Shown here in pieces: positions 36,088 to 44,469 of a stretch of 64,000 bases of DNA. The translations under genes and the position numbers were made by a program. Source of the DNA: DASCNA01 sp036011305. Its GTDB lineage: Bacteria; Verrucomicrobiota; Lentisphaeria; Victivallales; GWF2-38-69. Location: assembly GCA_036011305.1 (NCBI GenBank), contig DASCNA010000026.1:1-64000 (forward strand), in the 5' to 3' direction. Under the pieces are notes generated by a model that saw nothing but the letters and a program-made list of their open reading frames with translations, did no database searches and was not told the DNA's origin. Numbering within the stretch: the stretch's first letter is position 1; each line of letters starts with the position of its first letter.

Positions 36088-37158
36088 ATGGAAAATGTTC
36101 TAGTTATAAATCCTGGGTCAACTTCTACAAAAATAGCAGTTTATGACAGTGTGGGGGTAGAAATATTAAAAGAAACAATCAGGCATGAAACTGAAGAACT
36201 GGAAGTTTTTGACAAAGTTATAGATCAATACCAATTCAGAATTGATACAATTCAAACAATTTTAGATGCACATAATATTTCTTTTAATGAGTTTAAATAT
36301 ATTGTTGGCCGAGGTGGACTTTTAAAGCCAATCCCAGGTGGGACCTGGCAGGTTAACGATAAGATGCTTGAAGATTTGGATAAAGCCGAAAGAGGTGAAC
36401 ATGCATCTAACTTAGGAGCTATTATTGCTTATAATATTGCAAAACACAGTAACATCCCTTCATATATAGTTGATCCTGTTGTTGTTGATGAACTTGAAGA
36501 TGTGGCAAGAATATCAGGTTTGCCTGAAATAGAAAGAACATCAGTTTTTCATGCTTTGAATCAGAAATCTACGGCTCGTAGAGCCGCTGTAGAATTGGGG
36601 AAGCAATACAGAGAATCAAATTATATTGTAGCTCATATGGGAGGCGGTATTACAGTTGGAGCCCATAAGAACGGAAGGGTTATAGATGTAAATAATGGTA
36701 TTTTTGGAGAAGGACCTTTCTCTCCTGAAAGAAGCGGAGCTTTACCCGCAGAAGATGTTGTCAATTTGTGTTTTTCAGGGAAATACACAAAAGGTGAAAT
36801 TGTAAAAAAGATCCATGGGAAGGGTGGTATGGTTGCATATTTAGGTACTGCAGATGCAAGAATAATGGAAGAAGAAGTTGCTAAAGGTAATCCTGAATTC
36901 TTAATCATACATAATGCAATGGCTTATCAAGTGGCTAAAGAAATTGGTTCAATGGCGGCTGTTCTTGAAGGTAAAGTTGATGCTATTGTCCTTACTGGAG
37001 GACTTGCATATGGAAAAACTCTGATGAGGGAAATTATTAAAAAAATTGAGTTTATAGCTAAAGTTTTTACCTACCCTGGAGAAAATGAAATGGAAGCTCT
37101 TTTCGAAGGAGCTTTATTGGCAGTAAAAGGCAAGTCGCCTTTGAATGAATACAAATAG
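36088..37158 (+). CDS. buk: butyrate kinase
   Basis: A 356-residue member of the acetokinase superfamily that makes ATP from acyl-phosphate. Phosphate loop NPGSTSTKIAVYD is at the N-terminus, HMGGGITVGAHKNG near residues 183-196 and LTGGLAYGKTL near 305. Butyrate kinase is preferred over acetate kinase on length and on FHALNQKSTARR. It follows ptb by 20 nt with AAGGAAAT before the ATG. With the vor genes it would handle branched acyl groups such as isobutyryl and isovaleryl. Confidence 0.93.
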   Translation: MENVLVINPGSTSTKIAVYDSVGVEILKETIRHETEELEVFDKVIDQYQFRIDTIQTILDAHNISFNEFKYIVGRGGLLKPIPGGTWQVNDKMLEDLDKAERGEHASNLGAIIAYNIAKHSNIPSYIVDPVVVDELEDVARISGLPEIERTSVFHALNQKSTARRAAVELGKQYRESNYIVAHMGGGITVGAHKNGRVIDVNNGIFGEGPFSPERSGALPAEDVVNLCFSGKYTKGEIVKKIHGKGGMVAYLGTADARIMEEEVAKGNPEFLIIHNAMAYQVAKEIGSMAAVLEGKVDAIVLTGGLAYGKTLMREIIKKIEFIAKVFTYPGENEMEALFEGALLAVKGKSPLNEYK

Positions 37159-37196
37159 TTGCTAAAGTATAATACTTTAATTTATGAGGAGTTATT

Positions 37197-37736
37197 ATGG
37201 AAATTCAATATAAAGAAATTCCTAAAAATATATTAAATCATTTACCCAGAGGTCTGAAACTTGTTCGCAGAAGCGGGAAAAGTTTTCTTGTTATTGAAAA
37301 TACTTTTTGCCCCAATGGACATAGTTTAATGGATAATTCAATCCTGATTAACGGCATTCCTGCGGTAAGAATTAAAATTAGCGACGGTTTAACAACAGGC
37401 TACATATATTGTGATTCTTTCTGGGGAAGCCATGCAAAACTGTATAGTTTTATACCAAAGCATACTGATTCTCTGGATTCATATAATGTCTGCTGTCCTA
37501 TCTGTGACGCTAATATGATTGTTGAAAGAAAATGTACACAGGAAAACTGTAACTCAAACAAGGAAGTTGAATTGATTCTTCCGGGGAATAATAAAATTTT
37601 CGTTTGTGCAAAATTGGGTTGCCCAGGGCACTATATGGAAATAAAAGAAGCACCTAATCAAATAGTAAAAAGTATCAGTGATATTAACTATTTTATTGAA
37701 GAACTTGATTATGATGATTTTTTTAAAGGAGTTTAA
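37197..37736 (+). CDS. cysteine-rich protein of the ptb-buk-vor operon, unknown
   Basis: A 179-residue soluble protein I do not recognise. It has nine cysteines plus suitable histidines: C38/H42 (CPNGHS), C72, C99-C100-C103 (CCPICD), C113/C118 and C137/C142/H145 (CAKLGCPGH). This suggests one or two zinc sites or a metal cluster. GAGGAG precedes the ATG. It lies between butyrate kinase and the ferredoxin subunit, 2 nt before the latter, so it probably serves the oxidoreductase, as assembly factor or accessory subunit (inference). Confidence 0.75.
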   Translation: MEIQYKEIPKNILNHLPRGLKLVRRSGKSFLVIENTFCPNGHSLMDNSILINGIPAVRIKISDGLTTGYIYCDSFWGSHAKLYSFIPKHTDSLDSYNVCCPICDANMIVERKCTQENCNSNKEVELILPGNNKIFVCAKLGCPGHYMEIKEAPNQIVKSISDINYFIEELDYDDFFKGV

Positions 37737-37738
37737 TC

Positions 37739-37966
37739 ATGGCAAAATGTTATATAGAAATTGATTCTTCTGTCTGCAAAGGCTGTAGAGTTTGTGTTGA
37801 ATCATGTCCAAAAGACTGCATTGTTATTGGATCTGATATTAATAAAATGGGTTATCAGTATGCCAAATTTGAAAAACCAGGCTGTATAGGATGTGGAATA
37901 TGTTTTTATGTTTGCCCTGAACCTGATACAATTATCGTACACAAAAACGGGGAGGAAGATAAATGA
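37739..37966 (+). CDS. vorD: ferredoxin subunit of 2-oxoacid oxidoreductase (delta)
   Basis: A 75-residue two-cluster ferredoxin. Cluster ligands are CKGCRVCVESCP and CIGCGICFYVCP. It is the electron-transfer delta subunit of the 2-oxoacid:ferredoxin oxidoreductase whose other subunits follow. Its stop overlaps the vorB start by 4 nt (ATGA). Confidence 0.92.
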   Translation: MAKCYIEIDSSVCKGCRVCVESCPKDCIVIGSDINKMGYQYAKFEKPGCIGCGICFYVCPEPDTIIVHKNGEEDK

Positions 37967-39003
37967 AACATTTAATGAAAGGCAATGATGCTGTAATACA
38001 TGCTGCACTTCTTGGAGGAGCAACGCATTTTTTTGGTTATCCTATTACTCCTGCAAGTGAAGTAGCGCATTCCGCTGCTTTATACTTTACAAAAGCAGGA
38101 AGAACTTTTCTGCAGGCGGAAAGTGAAATTGCTGCAGTAAACATGTTGCTTGGTTCAGGTGCAGCCGGTGCCAGAGTAATGACAGCTTCATCAAGTCCTG
38201 GTGTTGCTCTTATGGGAGAAGCGCTCTCTTATTTAGCAGGTTCCGAAATTCCATGTGTTATTGTGGATGTGCAGAGAGCTGGACCTGGTTTAGGATATAT
38301 ATGGCCTGAACAGAGTGACTATAATATGGTTATAAAGGGCGGAGGAAATGGAAGTTATAAAAATATTGTCCTCGCTCCAAATTCAGTTCAGGAAATGGCA
38401 GATTTCAGCTATAAAGCATTTGAACTTGCTGATAAATACAGAATGACTGTATTCATACTGTCTGATGCATTTATTGGTCAGATGATGGAACCTGTAGAAT
38501 TTTCTGATAAAGTAATTCATTCAAAGCGCAAAGACTGGGCTCTATATGCTGATGCTGCAAGTAGAAATAATCTCCTTTCATCAATTTATATGAGCAAAGA
38601 GGGTTTATCAGACCATATACTTCATCTGCAGGAAAAATATAGAAGAATTGAAGACGAAATTGTAGATTATGAAGAATGTTTCACTGAAGATGCTGAATAT
38701 TTATTTGTGGCATTCGGTATTTCTTCAAGAATTTGCCTGACAGCCACAAGAGAATTAAGAAAACAGGGAATTAAAATTGGCTTAATGCGTCCAAAAACAC
38801 TGTTCCCATTTCCTAAAAAGAGAATTGATGAACTTTCAGAAACCTGTAAGAAAATGATGGTTGTTGAACTAAATGACGGTCAAATGGCTGATGACGTAGA
38901 ACTATCAGTAAAAAGCAAGATACCTGTTCTCAGATATAACTGGCATGGGGGCAATCTTCCAACAGTTGAGGAACTCATGAACTGTGTTAAAAGAGATATT
39001 TAA
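37963..39003 (+). CDS. vorB: 2-oxoacid:ferredoxin oxidoreductase alpha subunit (VorB-like)
   Basis: A 346-residue alpha subunit with pyrimidine-binding and transketolase-C domains. GGATHFFGYPITPASEV opens it, and TASSSPGVALMGEALSYLAG and DVQRAGPGLG follow, as in 3-methyl-2-oxobutanoate:ferredoxin oxidoreductases. The complex decarboxylates branched-chain 2-oxoacids to acyl-CoA with reduction of ferredoxin. A 2-oxoglutarate enzyme is a possible alternative, but the ptb-buk neighbours favour the branched-chain substrate. Confidence 0.92.
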   Translation: MKHLMKGNDAVIHAALLGGATHFFGYPITPASEVAHSAALYFTKAGRTFLQAESEIAAVNMLLGSGAAGARVMTASSSPGVALMGEALSYLAGSEIPCVIVDVQRAGPGLGYIWPEQSDYNMVIKGGGNGSYKNIVLAPNSVQEMADFSYKAFELADKYRMTVFILSDAFIGQMMEPVEFSDKVIHSKRKDWALYADAASRNNLLSSIYMSKEGLSDHILHLQEKYRRIEDEIVDYEECFTEDAEYLFVAFGISSRICLTATRELRKQGIKIGLMRPKTLFPFPKKRIDELSETCKKMMVVELNDGQMADDVELSVKSKIPVLRYNWHGGNLPTVEELMNCVKRDI

Positions 39004-39016
39004 GGGAGTATTTATT

Positions 39017-40435
39017 ATGATTAAACATAAGAAACCAGCTGCATTTTATGATGAATTTACAAGAAAAGGTCCTGGTCAAAAGACTACTCATTACTGCCCA
39101 GGATGTGGGCATGGTGTTGTTCATAAAATGATGGCTGAGGCAATAACAGATCTTGAAATTCAGGATCAGGTAGTATTTATGTCACCTGTAGGTTGTTCTG
39201 TTTTTCTTTATTATTATATGGATACCGGCAATATACAGTGCCCTCACGGCAGAGCTCCTGCTGTAGCCACCGGAGTAACGAGATCTCTGGATGATGCAAT
39301 TGTTATTTCTTATCAAGGTGACGGAGACCTTGGTGGTATCGGTATGGGGGAAGTAATTCATGCTGCTAACAGAGGTGAAAACATGGCTGTTATTTTTATA
39401 AATAACGCTATTTACGGAATGACAGGCGGTCAAATGGCCCCAACAACTCTAATTGGTCAAGAATCAAAGACTACACCTCTTGGACGAGATGCAGGGCGTG
39501 ACGGTTTGCCAATAAAAATGTGCGAAGTAATGAGCAGCATAGATGCTCCTGTGTATATTGAAAGAACATCTTTAGGTACACCAGCTAGTGTATTAAAAAC
39601 AAGAAAAGCAGTGTTTAAGGCTCTAAAGAATCAGAAGGAAAAGAAAGGTTTCTCTTTTGTTGAAATACTTTCTCCATGTCCAATTAACTGGAGAATGGAT
39701 CCAATTGAATCAAGAAAATGGCTGAGAGAAAATCTTGAACCTTTCTACCCAGTAAAAAATTTCAGAGATATAGATAAACAGGACAAAGGACAGGGAAGAC
39801 TTCCTTTTCTTAATGATGATGCTCTTCTTGAACTTCTTGATATTAATGTAGGTGATTCCGATGATTTGGCAAAAAAGATCAAAAAAATCGGTGAACATAA
39901 AGTTAAAATTGCCGGTTTTGGCGGACAGGGAATTATGTCTGTAGGGGTATTGCTGGCTAATTGCGCAAAAGAAGCAGGATATAACTCAACATGGCTTCCT
40001 TCCTATGGCGCTGAGATGCGTGGGGGAACTGCCTATGCAAGCATTGTAATATCTGATGAAACAATAGGATCACCTCTTGTAGATCTTCCGGATGTACTGA
40101 TAGCAATGAATGCTCCGTCTCTGGATAAATTTGAAAATGATGTTGTCTCTGGGGGGACAATAATTGTAAATTCATCTTTAGTATCAAGAAAAGTTAAAAG
40201 AGATGATGTGAAAGCATATTATATGCCTGCTACTGAAATGGCAAATAAGGTAGGATTAACGGCCACAGCTGCTGTTATAATACTTACAGCATATACAAAA
40301 ATAACTAATATTTATGAATTAAATACTCTTAAAGAAGTTCTTCCTTTATCTATTAAGAAGAAAAAATATATCGAAATAAATGAAAGAGCTATAACATCAG
40401 GTGAGTTATTTTATGATGACAATCCTTTAAGCTAA
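39017..40435 (+). CDS. fused beta-gamma subunit of 2-oxoacid:ferredoxin oxidoreductase
   Basis: A 472-residue fusion. Residues about 1-275 are the thiamine-diphosphate beta subunit (HYCPGCGHGVVHK, YQGDGDLGGIGMGEVIHAANRG). Residues about 294-472 are the gamma subunit (KIAGFGGQGIMSVGVLLANC, SYGAEMRGGTAYASIVIS). In many organisms these are separate genes. Start is the ATG at 39017 behind AAGGGAG, 14 nt after vorB. The operon closes with a strong terminator. Confidence 0.92.
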   Translation: MIKHKKPAAFYDEFTRKGPGQKTTHYCPGCGHGVVHKMMAEAITDLEIQDQVVFMSPVGCSVFLYYYMDTGNIQCPHGRAPAVATGVTRSLDDAIVISYQGDGDLGGIGMGEVIHAANRGENMAVIFINNAIYGMTGGQMAPTTLIGQESKTTPLGRDAGRDGLPIKMCEVMSSIDAPVYIERTSLGTPASVLKTRKAVFKALKNQKEKKGFSFVEILSPCPINWRMDPIESRKWLRENLEPFYPVKNFRDIDKQDKGQGRLPFLNDDALLELLDINVGDSDDLAKKIKKIGEHKVKIAGFGGQGIMSVGVLLANCAKEAGYNSTWLPSYGAEMRGGTAYASIVISDETIGSPLVDLPDVLIAMNAPSLDKFENDVVSGGTIIVNSSLVSRKVKRDDVKAYYMPATEMANKVGLTATAAVIILTAYTKITNIYELNTLKEVLPLSIKKKKYIEINERAITSGELFYDDNPLS

Positions 40436-40447
40436 ATAATTGACATG

Positions 40448-40480
40448 AATAAGGCCGATTTATTCGGCCTTATTTTTTTT
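40448..40480 (+). terminator. terminator of the ptb-buk-vor operon
   Basis: AATAAGGCCGA (40448-40458) pairs with TCGGCCTTATT (40464-40474) over a 5-base loop, then T. The loop and right arm contain the stop and last codons of the convergent MFS gene. Confidence 0.85.
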
Positions 40481-41770
40481 CATAAGCTTATAAATTTTTA
40501 TAATTGAATGCAATACGCTTATTTTCTCAAGTTTTAGTACAGTAAAATACCCGATGATCGTTATTATTATAATTATATTAAAATAATAATGAAACAAACC
40601 TAATGAATGAAAACCAAAGCTTTCCAATAATTTTAACAGTCCGCCGCCTATTACAGCTCCGCATAAACCTGCCAGAATACTTGAAACAGCCGAAACAACC
40701 ATAGTAGAACCTATTCTCTTATCTGGCGGAGTAACAGTAAGAAAGTAATGTGTTAAGGCTAGGTAGCCTCCAAATTGTGTCATGCCAAGAAATAAAAATA
40801 TGGCGAAACAATATAACCAGTTGAATATCATTGGAGAGATCAGCCAGAGTCCTCCTATTATTATTTGTAAAAAAAACAGAATAGCAAGTAAATTTTTTGA
40901 ACCAATTATATTTATTAATTTTTTACTAATATGGGAAATAAGCATCGCTCCTAAAAATTGAGCCAATACAAATTCAAATGCCTTAAAGTCACTTAGATGA
41001 TATGATTCCTTCAAAGCAAGCATTGAATAGGGTAAAATTAAAGCCAGTCCAATAAAATATACGGTTTGAGCATAAACCAACTTTCTTAAAGCTGGATATT
41101 TATATACAAAAATAAACGCATTTTTAACAGAAACAGATGCAGATTTTCTGGGAATAGAAGTTTCAGGAACTTTTTTAGCATATATACTGGCTATTATACC
41201 AAGCAGACTCCCAATGATAATAACTATTTGAAAAGTAATAAGAGAGTCGTAAAATTTAAAAAGAACAACAAGTACTAAGATAGAAATAAAATAACCCATA
41301 TTAAATCTGAAAAAGGCTCTGGAATTGAATTCACCTAAGTCATTTTTATCAGTTATTTCTCCCAGCATAGGAAGAAGTGCAATCATCCCCACTCCCCTGA
41401 AGGAATAGAAACCGAAGGCTCCTATAATGATGACAGCAATACCGTACTCCAATGAAGTATAATATGACACAATAGGAGCTAATATTGTTATCATCCCTGA
41501 TAAATTACGGCAAAACCAGGCATTTGAAACTGTTCTAGTTGCACCAAAAGAAACAACAAGTTTTTTCCCAAGTATCAAAAATGGGATGCCCAGAAAAAGA
41601 AATGAAGCCATTACTCCCACTATATAATCTGGGACACCAAACTTAAGTGAATACAATATAAGAGTGCTTTCTGCAATTAAAGCAACTGAAAAACCATTAT
41701 ACATGCTGAAATTAAGATAATTATATTTTCCGTATAATTTCTGTTCAGCTGTAAGTATTTCTGCTTTCAT
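40460..41770 (-). CDS. major facilitator superfamily transporter
   Basis: A 436-residue polytopic protein with 11-12 apparent membrane helices and an MFS-like mid-loop (KKVPETSIPRKS, about 205). No drug- or sugar-specific signature is evident, so the substrate is unknown. I start it at ATG 41770, behind GAGGTG; an in-frame GTG at 41779 would lie within the ribosome site. A perfect 13-bp inverted repeat lies 13 bp upstream. Its last codons form one arm of the vor terminator. Confidence 0.82.
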   Translation of the reverse strand: MKAEILTAEQKLYGKYNYLNFSMYNGFSVALIAESTLILYSLKFGVPDYIVGVMASFLFLGIPFLILGKKLVVSFGATRTVSNAWFCRNLSGMITILAPIVSYYTSLEYGIAVIIIGAFGFYSFRGVGMIALLPMLGEITDKNDLGEFNSRAFFRFNMGYFISILVLVVLFKFYDSLITFQIVIIIGSLLGIIASIYAKKVPETSIPRKSASVSVKNAFIFVYKYPALRKLVYAQTVYFIGLALILPYSMLALKESYHLSDFKAFEFVLAQFLGAMLISHISKKLINIIGSKNLLAILFFLQIIIGGLWLISPMIFNWLYCFAIFLFLGMTQFGGYLALTHYFLTVTPPDKRIGSTMVVSAVSSILAGLCGAVIGGGLLKLLESFGFHSLGLFHYYFNIIIIITIIGYFTVLKLEKISVLHSIIKIYKLMKKNKAE

Positions 41771-41782
41771 CAAAAGCACCTC

Positions 41783-41810
41783 ATTATAATAATATGTATA
41801 TTATTATAAT
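41783..41810. repeat. perfect 13-2-13 inverted repeat upstream of MFS gene
   Basis: ATTATAATAATAT (41783-41795), GT, then ATATTATTATAAT (41798-41810). It lies 13 bp before the MFS start, in its leader or promoter. It could be an operator for a dimeric regulator or an mRNA hairpin that affects ribosome access. Confidence 0.6.
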
Positions 41811-41913
41811 ACAGCTAAGAGTAAAATTTTCTGTAGAATTTAGCTAACGATGATAATTTTTTCTGATATAATTATTTTAAAATTATTAACAACTAAATTA
41901 AATCATTAGCTTT

Positions 41914-42342
41914 ATGGATGACAAAACTATTGGGAAAAAACCAAAATTTATAACTGTAGGAGTTACATTTCTTTATGTATCCATATTATCAATATTAATT
42001 GATATTATTATTGCCTCTGCATATTATTATAATAAAATCAGCAAACATCCGCATATAAACAATGGGAATAACAACATTATAATTGTATTGATTATTTTTG
42101 TACTGATATATCTCAGTATATTGTTTTTTCTTACTTATAAAATATCAAAAGGCAAAAATTGGGCAAGGGTTACTTTTTTAATTATATTCATTACTATTAT
42201 TATAACCAATATACCTTCGCGCTTTCAGAATATTAACATTATTGGAAATTGTCTGCAGCTGATAGGTTTTATATTACTATATTGTAATTCTTCCAATAAA
42301 TGGTTTCAAACACAAAGAACGGCCTTAAAAAAGACCGTTTAG
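41914..42342 (+). CDS. four-helix membrane protein, unknown
   Basis: A 142-residue protein with four predicted membrane helices (about 12-35, 55-77, 86-104, 107-126). A short basic segment KISKGKNWARV lies before helix 3, a pattern seen in small uncharacterised bacterial membrane proteins. I assign no function. No clear ribosome site precedes the ATG. It is monocistronic in an accessory-looking stretch. Confidence 0.6.
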   Translation: MDDKTIGKKPKFITVGVTFLYVSILSILIDIIIASAYYYNKISKHPHINNGNNNIIIVLIIFVLIYLSILFFLTYKISKGKNWARVTFLIIFITIIITNIPSRFQNINIIGNCLQLIGFILLYCNSSNKWFQTQRTALKKTV

Positions 42343-42345
42343 CAT
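42318..42345 (+). terminator. weak terminator at end of the membrane protein gene
   Basis: AACGGCCTT (42318-42326) pairs with AAGACCGTT (42331-42339) with one mismatch and an AAAA loop. A five-T run follows only after several bases. It overlaps the last codons of the gene. Confidence 0.4.
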
Positions 42346-42421
42346 TTTTAATATCGACAGTTTTTATAGCTGCATGAACAGTAAATATTTGTTAAAACAT
42401 GCAGATTTCTAAGTACCAGTG

Positions 42422-42951
42422 TTAAATAGCTGTGATATCCATTATTTCATTACAACTGCCTACGCCGCTTCCTGTATAGTTTACAATATTTGTAACTTTA
42501 CCATCAAACGGTGCTTTAACTGCACATTGATCTATATATGATTTATCCAATTTTACCTGAGCCTGATCTTCTATAACTATATACTTGGAAGTAAGTAAAT
42601 CCTGATTAGAGATTACGCCGTCATTTGAACTTTGTCTAATTTGTATATTACGATTATAAATTTGAACATCGTTTAATAATTTACCATTATAAACATTCAT
42701 CTGGGCAACATATGGTGTAGAATCTATTTTCAATACTATATCACCTTTTTTTACAGTGCTTCCTAAAGATGCTTCATATGATATAATACCGCCGTTAAGT
42801 GCAGCAATATCTATTTGTGCAACAGGGGTTGACCATTATCTGTCAGTGGAACTGAAGGAGGAGTTGCAGTTGAATCAGCTATAATACTTAAACTTCCAAA
42901 TAGTAATCCTACACCTGCCACTGCACAGATAATTCTGTTTCTTAATTTCAT
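42422..42951 (-). pseudogene. frameshifted HlyD-like membrane-fusion protein fragment
   Basis: Reading minus from ATG 42951 (SD AAGGAG) gives a signal/anchor start (MKLRNRIICAVAGVGLLF). The frame then hits a stop (HK*) after a run of four C at 42825-42828. A one-base slip there restores PVAQIDIAALNGGIISYEASLG, then KKGDIVLKIDST, a biotinyl-lipoyl half motif, and later AVKAPFDGKVTNIVNY, the second half. The coding potential ends right after that, with no beta-barrel domain. It looks like a truncated HlyD-type adaptor with a one-base deletion; sequencing error or slippage are alternatives. Confidence 0.7.
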
Positions 42952-43042
42952 TTCCATACTCCTTATTATTAATTATTTTTTTACCCCGCTTAATAAATCT
43001 TATATTTTTTGATAGTTATATAAATTATTAGTATTTGAACAA

Positions 43043-43071
43043 TTGACAATTACTATCATTTTTATTAAACT
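43043..43071 (+). promoter_or_regulatory. sigma-70-like promoter of the HTH-PAS gene
   Basis: TTGACA (43043-43048) is followed after 17 bp by TAAACT (43066-43071). It lies 53 bp before the ATG of the HTH-PAS gene. Confidence 0.5.
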
Positions 43072-43124
43072 TATATTTGACGTAATTGCTTGTTAATTAA
43101 ACGATTAAAGTAAAAATTTTTACA

Positions 43125-44324
43125 ATGAAAATTAATTATACAAAAATAAAAGAACTACTTCGCTCTAAAAAATTATCCATAACAGAACTGTGCAGCAAAA
43201 TCGGTATTGTAAGGGCAACATACTGGAACTGGTACACAGGAAAAAGCTTTCCTTCTGAGACAAAAGTTAGATTAATAGCGAAGGAACTGAATGTAAATGT
43301 TAATGTTATCTCAGACTTTGAGCCGGATCAGGAATACTCCGATGTAGATCTTGCTAACAGCGTTGATTCATGGCTATTAATAGGCGGTAGAAATGAATAT
43401 AAGAGAATACAGAAACAGAATAAACTAATTGCACTTATTAAAAATATGCAGCTTGAACTTAGGCAATCGTCAATTTTAACAAAAGTGCTTATGTCTTCAA
43501 CAGAGGCAATGTTCTATATCAAAGATACTAAACTCAGATATATTATTGCAAATGACTCATTTTTAAGAAATGTTTCATTTAACACAGAAAGCAATATTTT
43601 AGGAATGGATGACAAATCTTTTTTCACAAAACAGGAAGCTGAGTTTAACAGTAAGCAGGATTTAGAAGTTTTACAGGCAAGAAAACCAATCAAAAATTTC
43701 GAAGGCTTTATTCCTGGCAGCCGTAAAAAAAAATGGGGATTAATTTCAAAATATCCTATTATTGATTCTATTGGAAAAAATGGAGGAGTAGTAGGAACAT
43801 TTGTTGATATAACAAAGCGGAAAAAATTTGAAATATTTAGAGAAAGAATAGAATATGCACTGAGTTTTATGGATATAACAATATGGATTGGCAAAGAGAT
43901 AAAAAAAGATAAAAACGGTTTTTTATATTTATCTAAAATGTTATATAAAATTGGCGGTTCTCTGGAAGCTTACTATGGTAAACCCCTAAAAGAAATAGAC
44001 AAACTTTCCGATGCTGATATGGCAAAATACAGAATGAGTGTACCGGATGAGGCAAAAAAAACTTTCACTAAACAAATTAACGGACCTTACCCTATTATCA
44101 GACAGTTTACAGTTAAAAGTCCATACACAGGAATAACTTTTCATACAACTGAGCACATATACTATGATGAAAAAAAAGATATTTTTATTGGTATAATGAA
44201 TAATACTAAAGTAAGAAATGGTAGACCTGAAAACGAAGCCGTTAAAAAAGCCAAAGAAAATATTGCTGAGAAATTACGTGCAAAAGGAGTAGATGAATCC
44301 ATCATCAAATCAAGTTTAGAATAA
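43125..44324 (+). CDS. XRE-type HTH and PAS-domain protein
   Basis: A 399-residue cytoplasmic regulator. Residues about 5-62 are an XRE/Cro helix-turn-helix (ITELCSKIGIVRATYWNWYTGKS). Residues about 110-235 are a PAS domain ending in the PAC-type GGVVGTFVDITKRKKFE. Residues 240-365 look like a second sensory domain (GGSLEAYYGKPLKEID). The C-terminus is a short helical tail. It probably binds DNA in response to a small ligand or redox state. No target is evident; it is monocistronic behind a consensus-like promoter. Confidence 0.82.
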   Translation: MKINYTKIKELLRSKKLSITELCSKIGIVRATYWNWYTGKSFPSETKVRLIAKELNVNVNVISDFEPDQEYSDVDLANSVDSWLLIGGRNEYKRIQKQNKLIALIKNMQLELRQSSILTKVLMSSTEAMFYIKDTKLRYIIANDSFLRNVSFNTESNILGMDDKSFFTKQEAEFNSKQDLEVLQARKPIKNFEGFIPGSRKKKWGLISKYPIIDSIGKNGGVVGTFVDITKRKKFEIFRERIEYALSFMDITIWIGKEIKKDKNGFLYLSKMLYKIGGSLEAYYGKPLKEIDKLSDADMAKYRMSVPDEAKKTFTKQINGPYPIIRQFTVKSPYTGITFHTTEHIYYDEKKDIFIGIMNNTKVRNGRPENEAVKKAKENIAEKLRAKGVDESIIKSSLE

Positions 44325-44333
44325 GTGAGAATT

Positions 44334-44469
44334 TTAATGGTTAATGATAAATTGTTAATGCAAAATTTCTTTTTAAACATAAACTGAAATTGATGTAATT
44401 TAAGTTTTATTGCTATACCAAATCTAATCCCAAAATCAATCATTAACCGTTGATAATTACCAATTAATC
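44334..44469. repeat. pair of inverted heptamer arrays (small repeat element)
   Basis: Left array TTAATGG, TTAATGA, TAAATTG, TTAATGC (44334-44361). Right array, in opposite sense, ATTAACC, GTTGATA, ATTACCA, ATTAATC (44442-44469). GGTTAATGAT (44339-44348) is perfectly inverted as ATCATTAACC (44439-44448). The right end supplies the miaB stop codon. It may be a small non-autonomous element. Confidence 0.5.

Noticed and set aside
42825..42828. Programmed -1 frameshift in the HlyD-like gene.
   Set aside because: CCCC alone is a poor slip site, no stimulatory structure is evident, and the protein is also truncated, so decay or sequence error is simpler.
12917..44469. Heptamer arrays as CRISPR or integron-like repeats.
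   Set aside because: Units are 7 bp, degenerate and contiguous, with no spacers and no cas genes or integrase.
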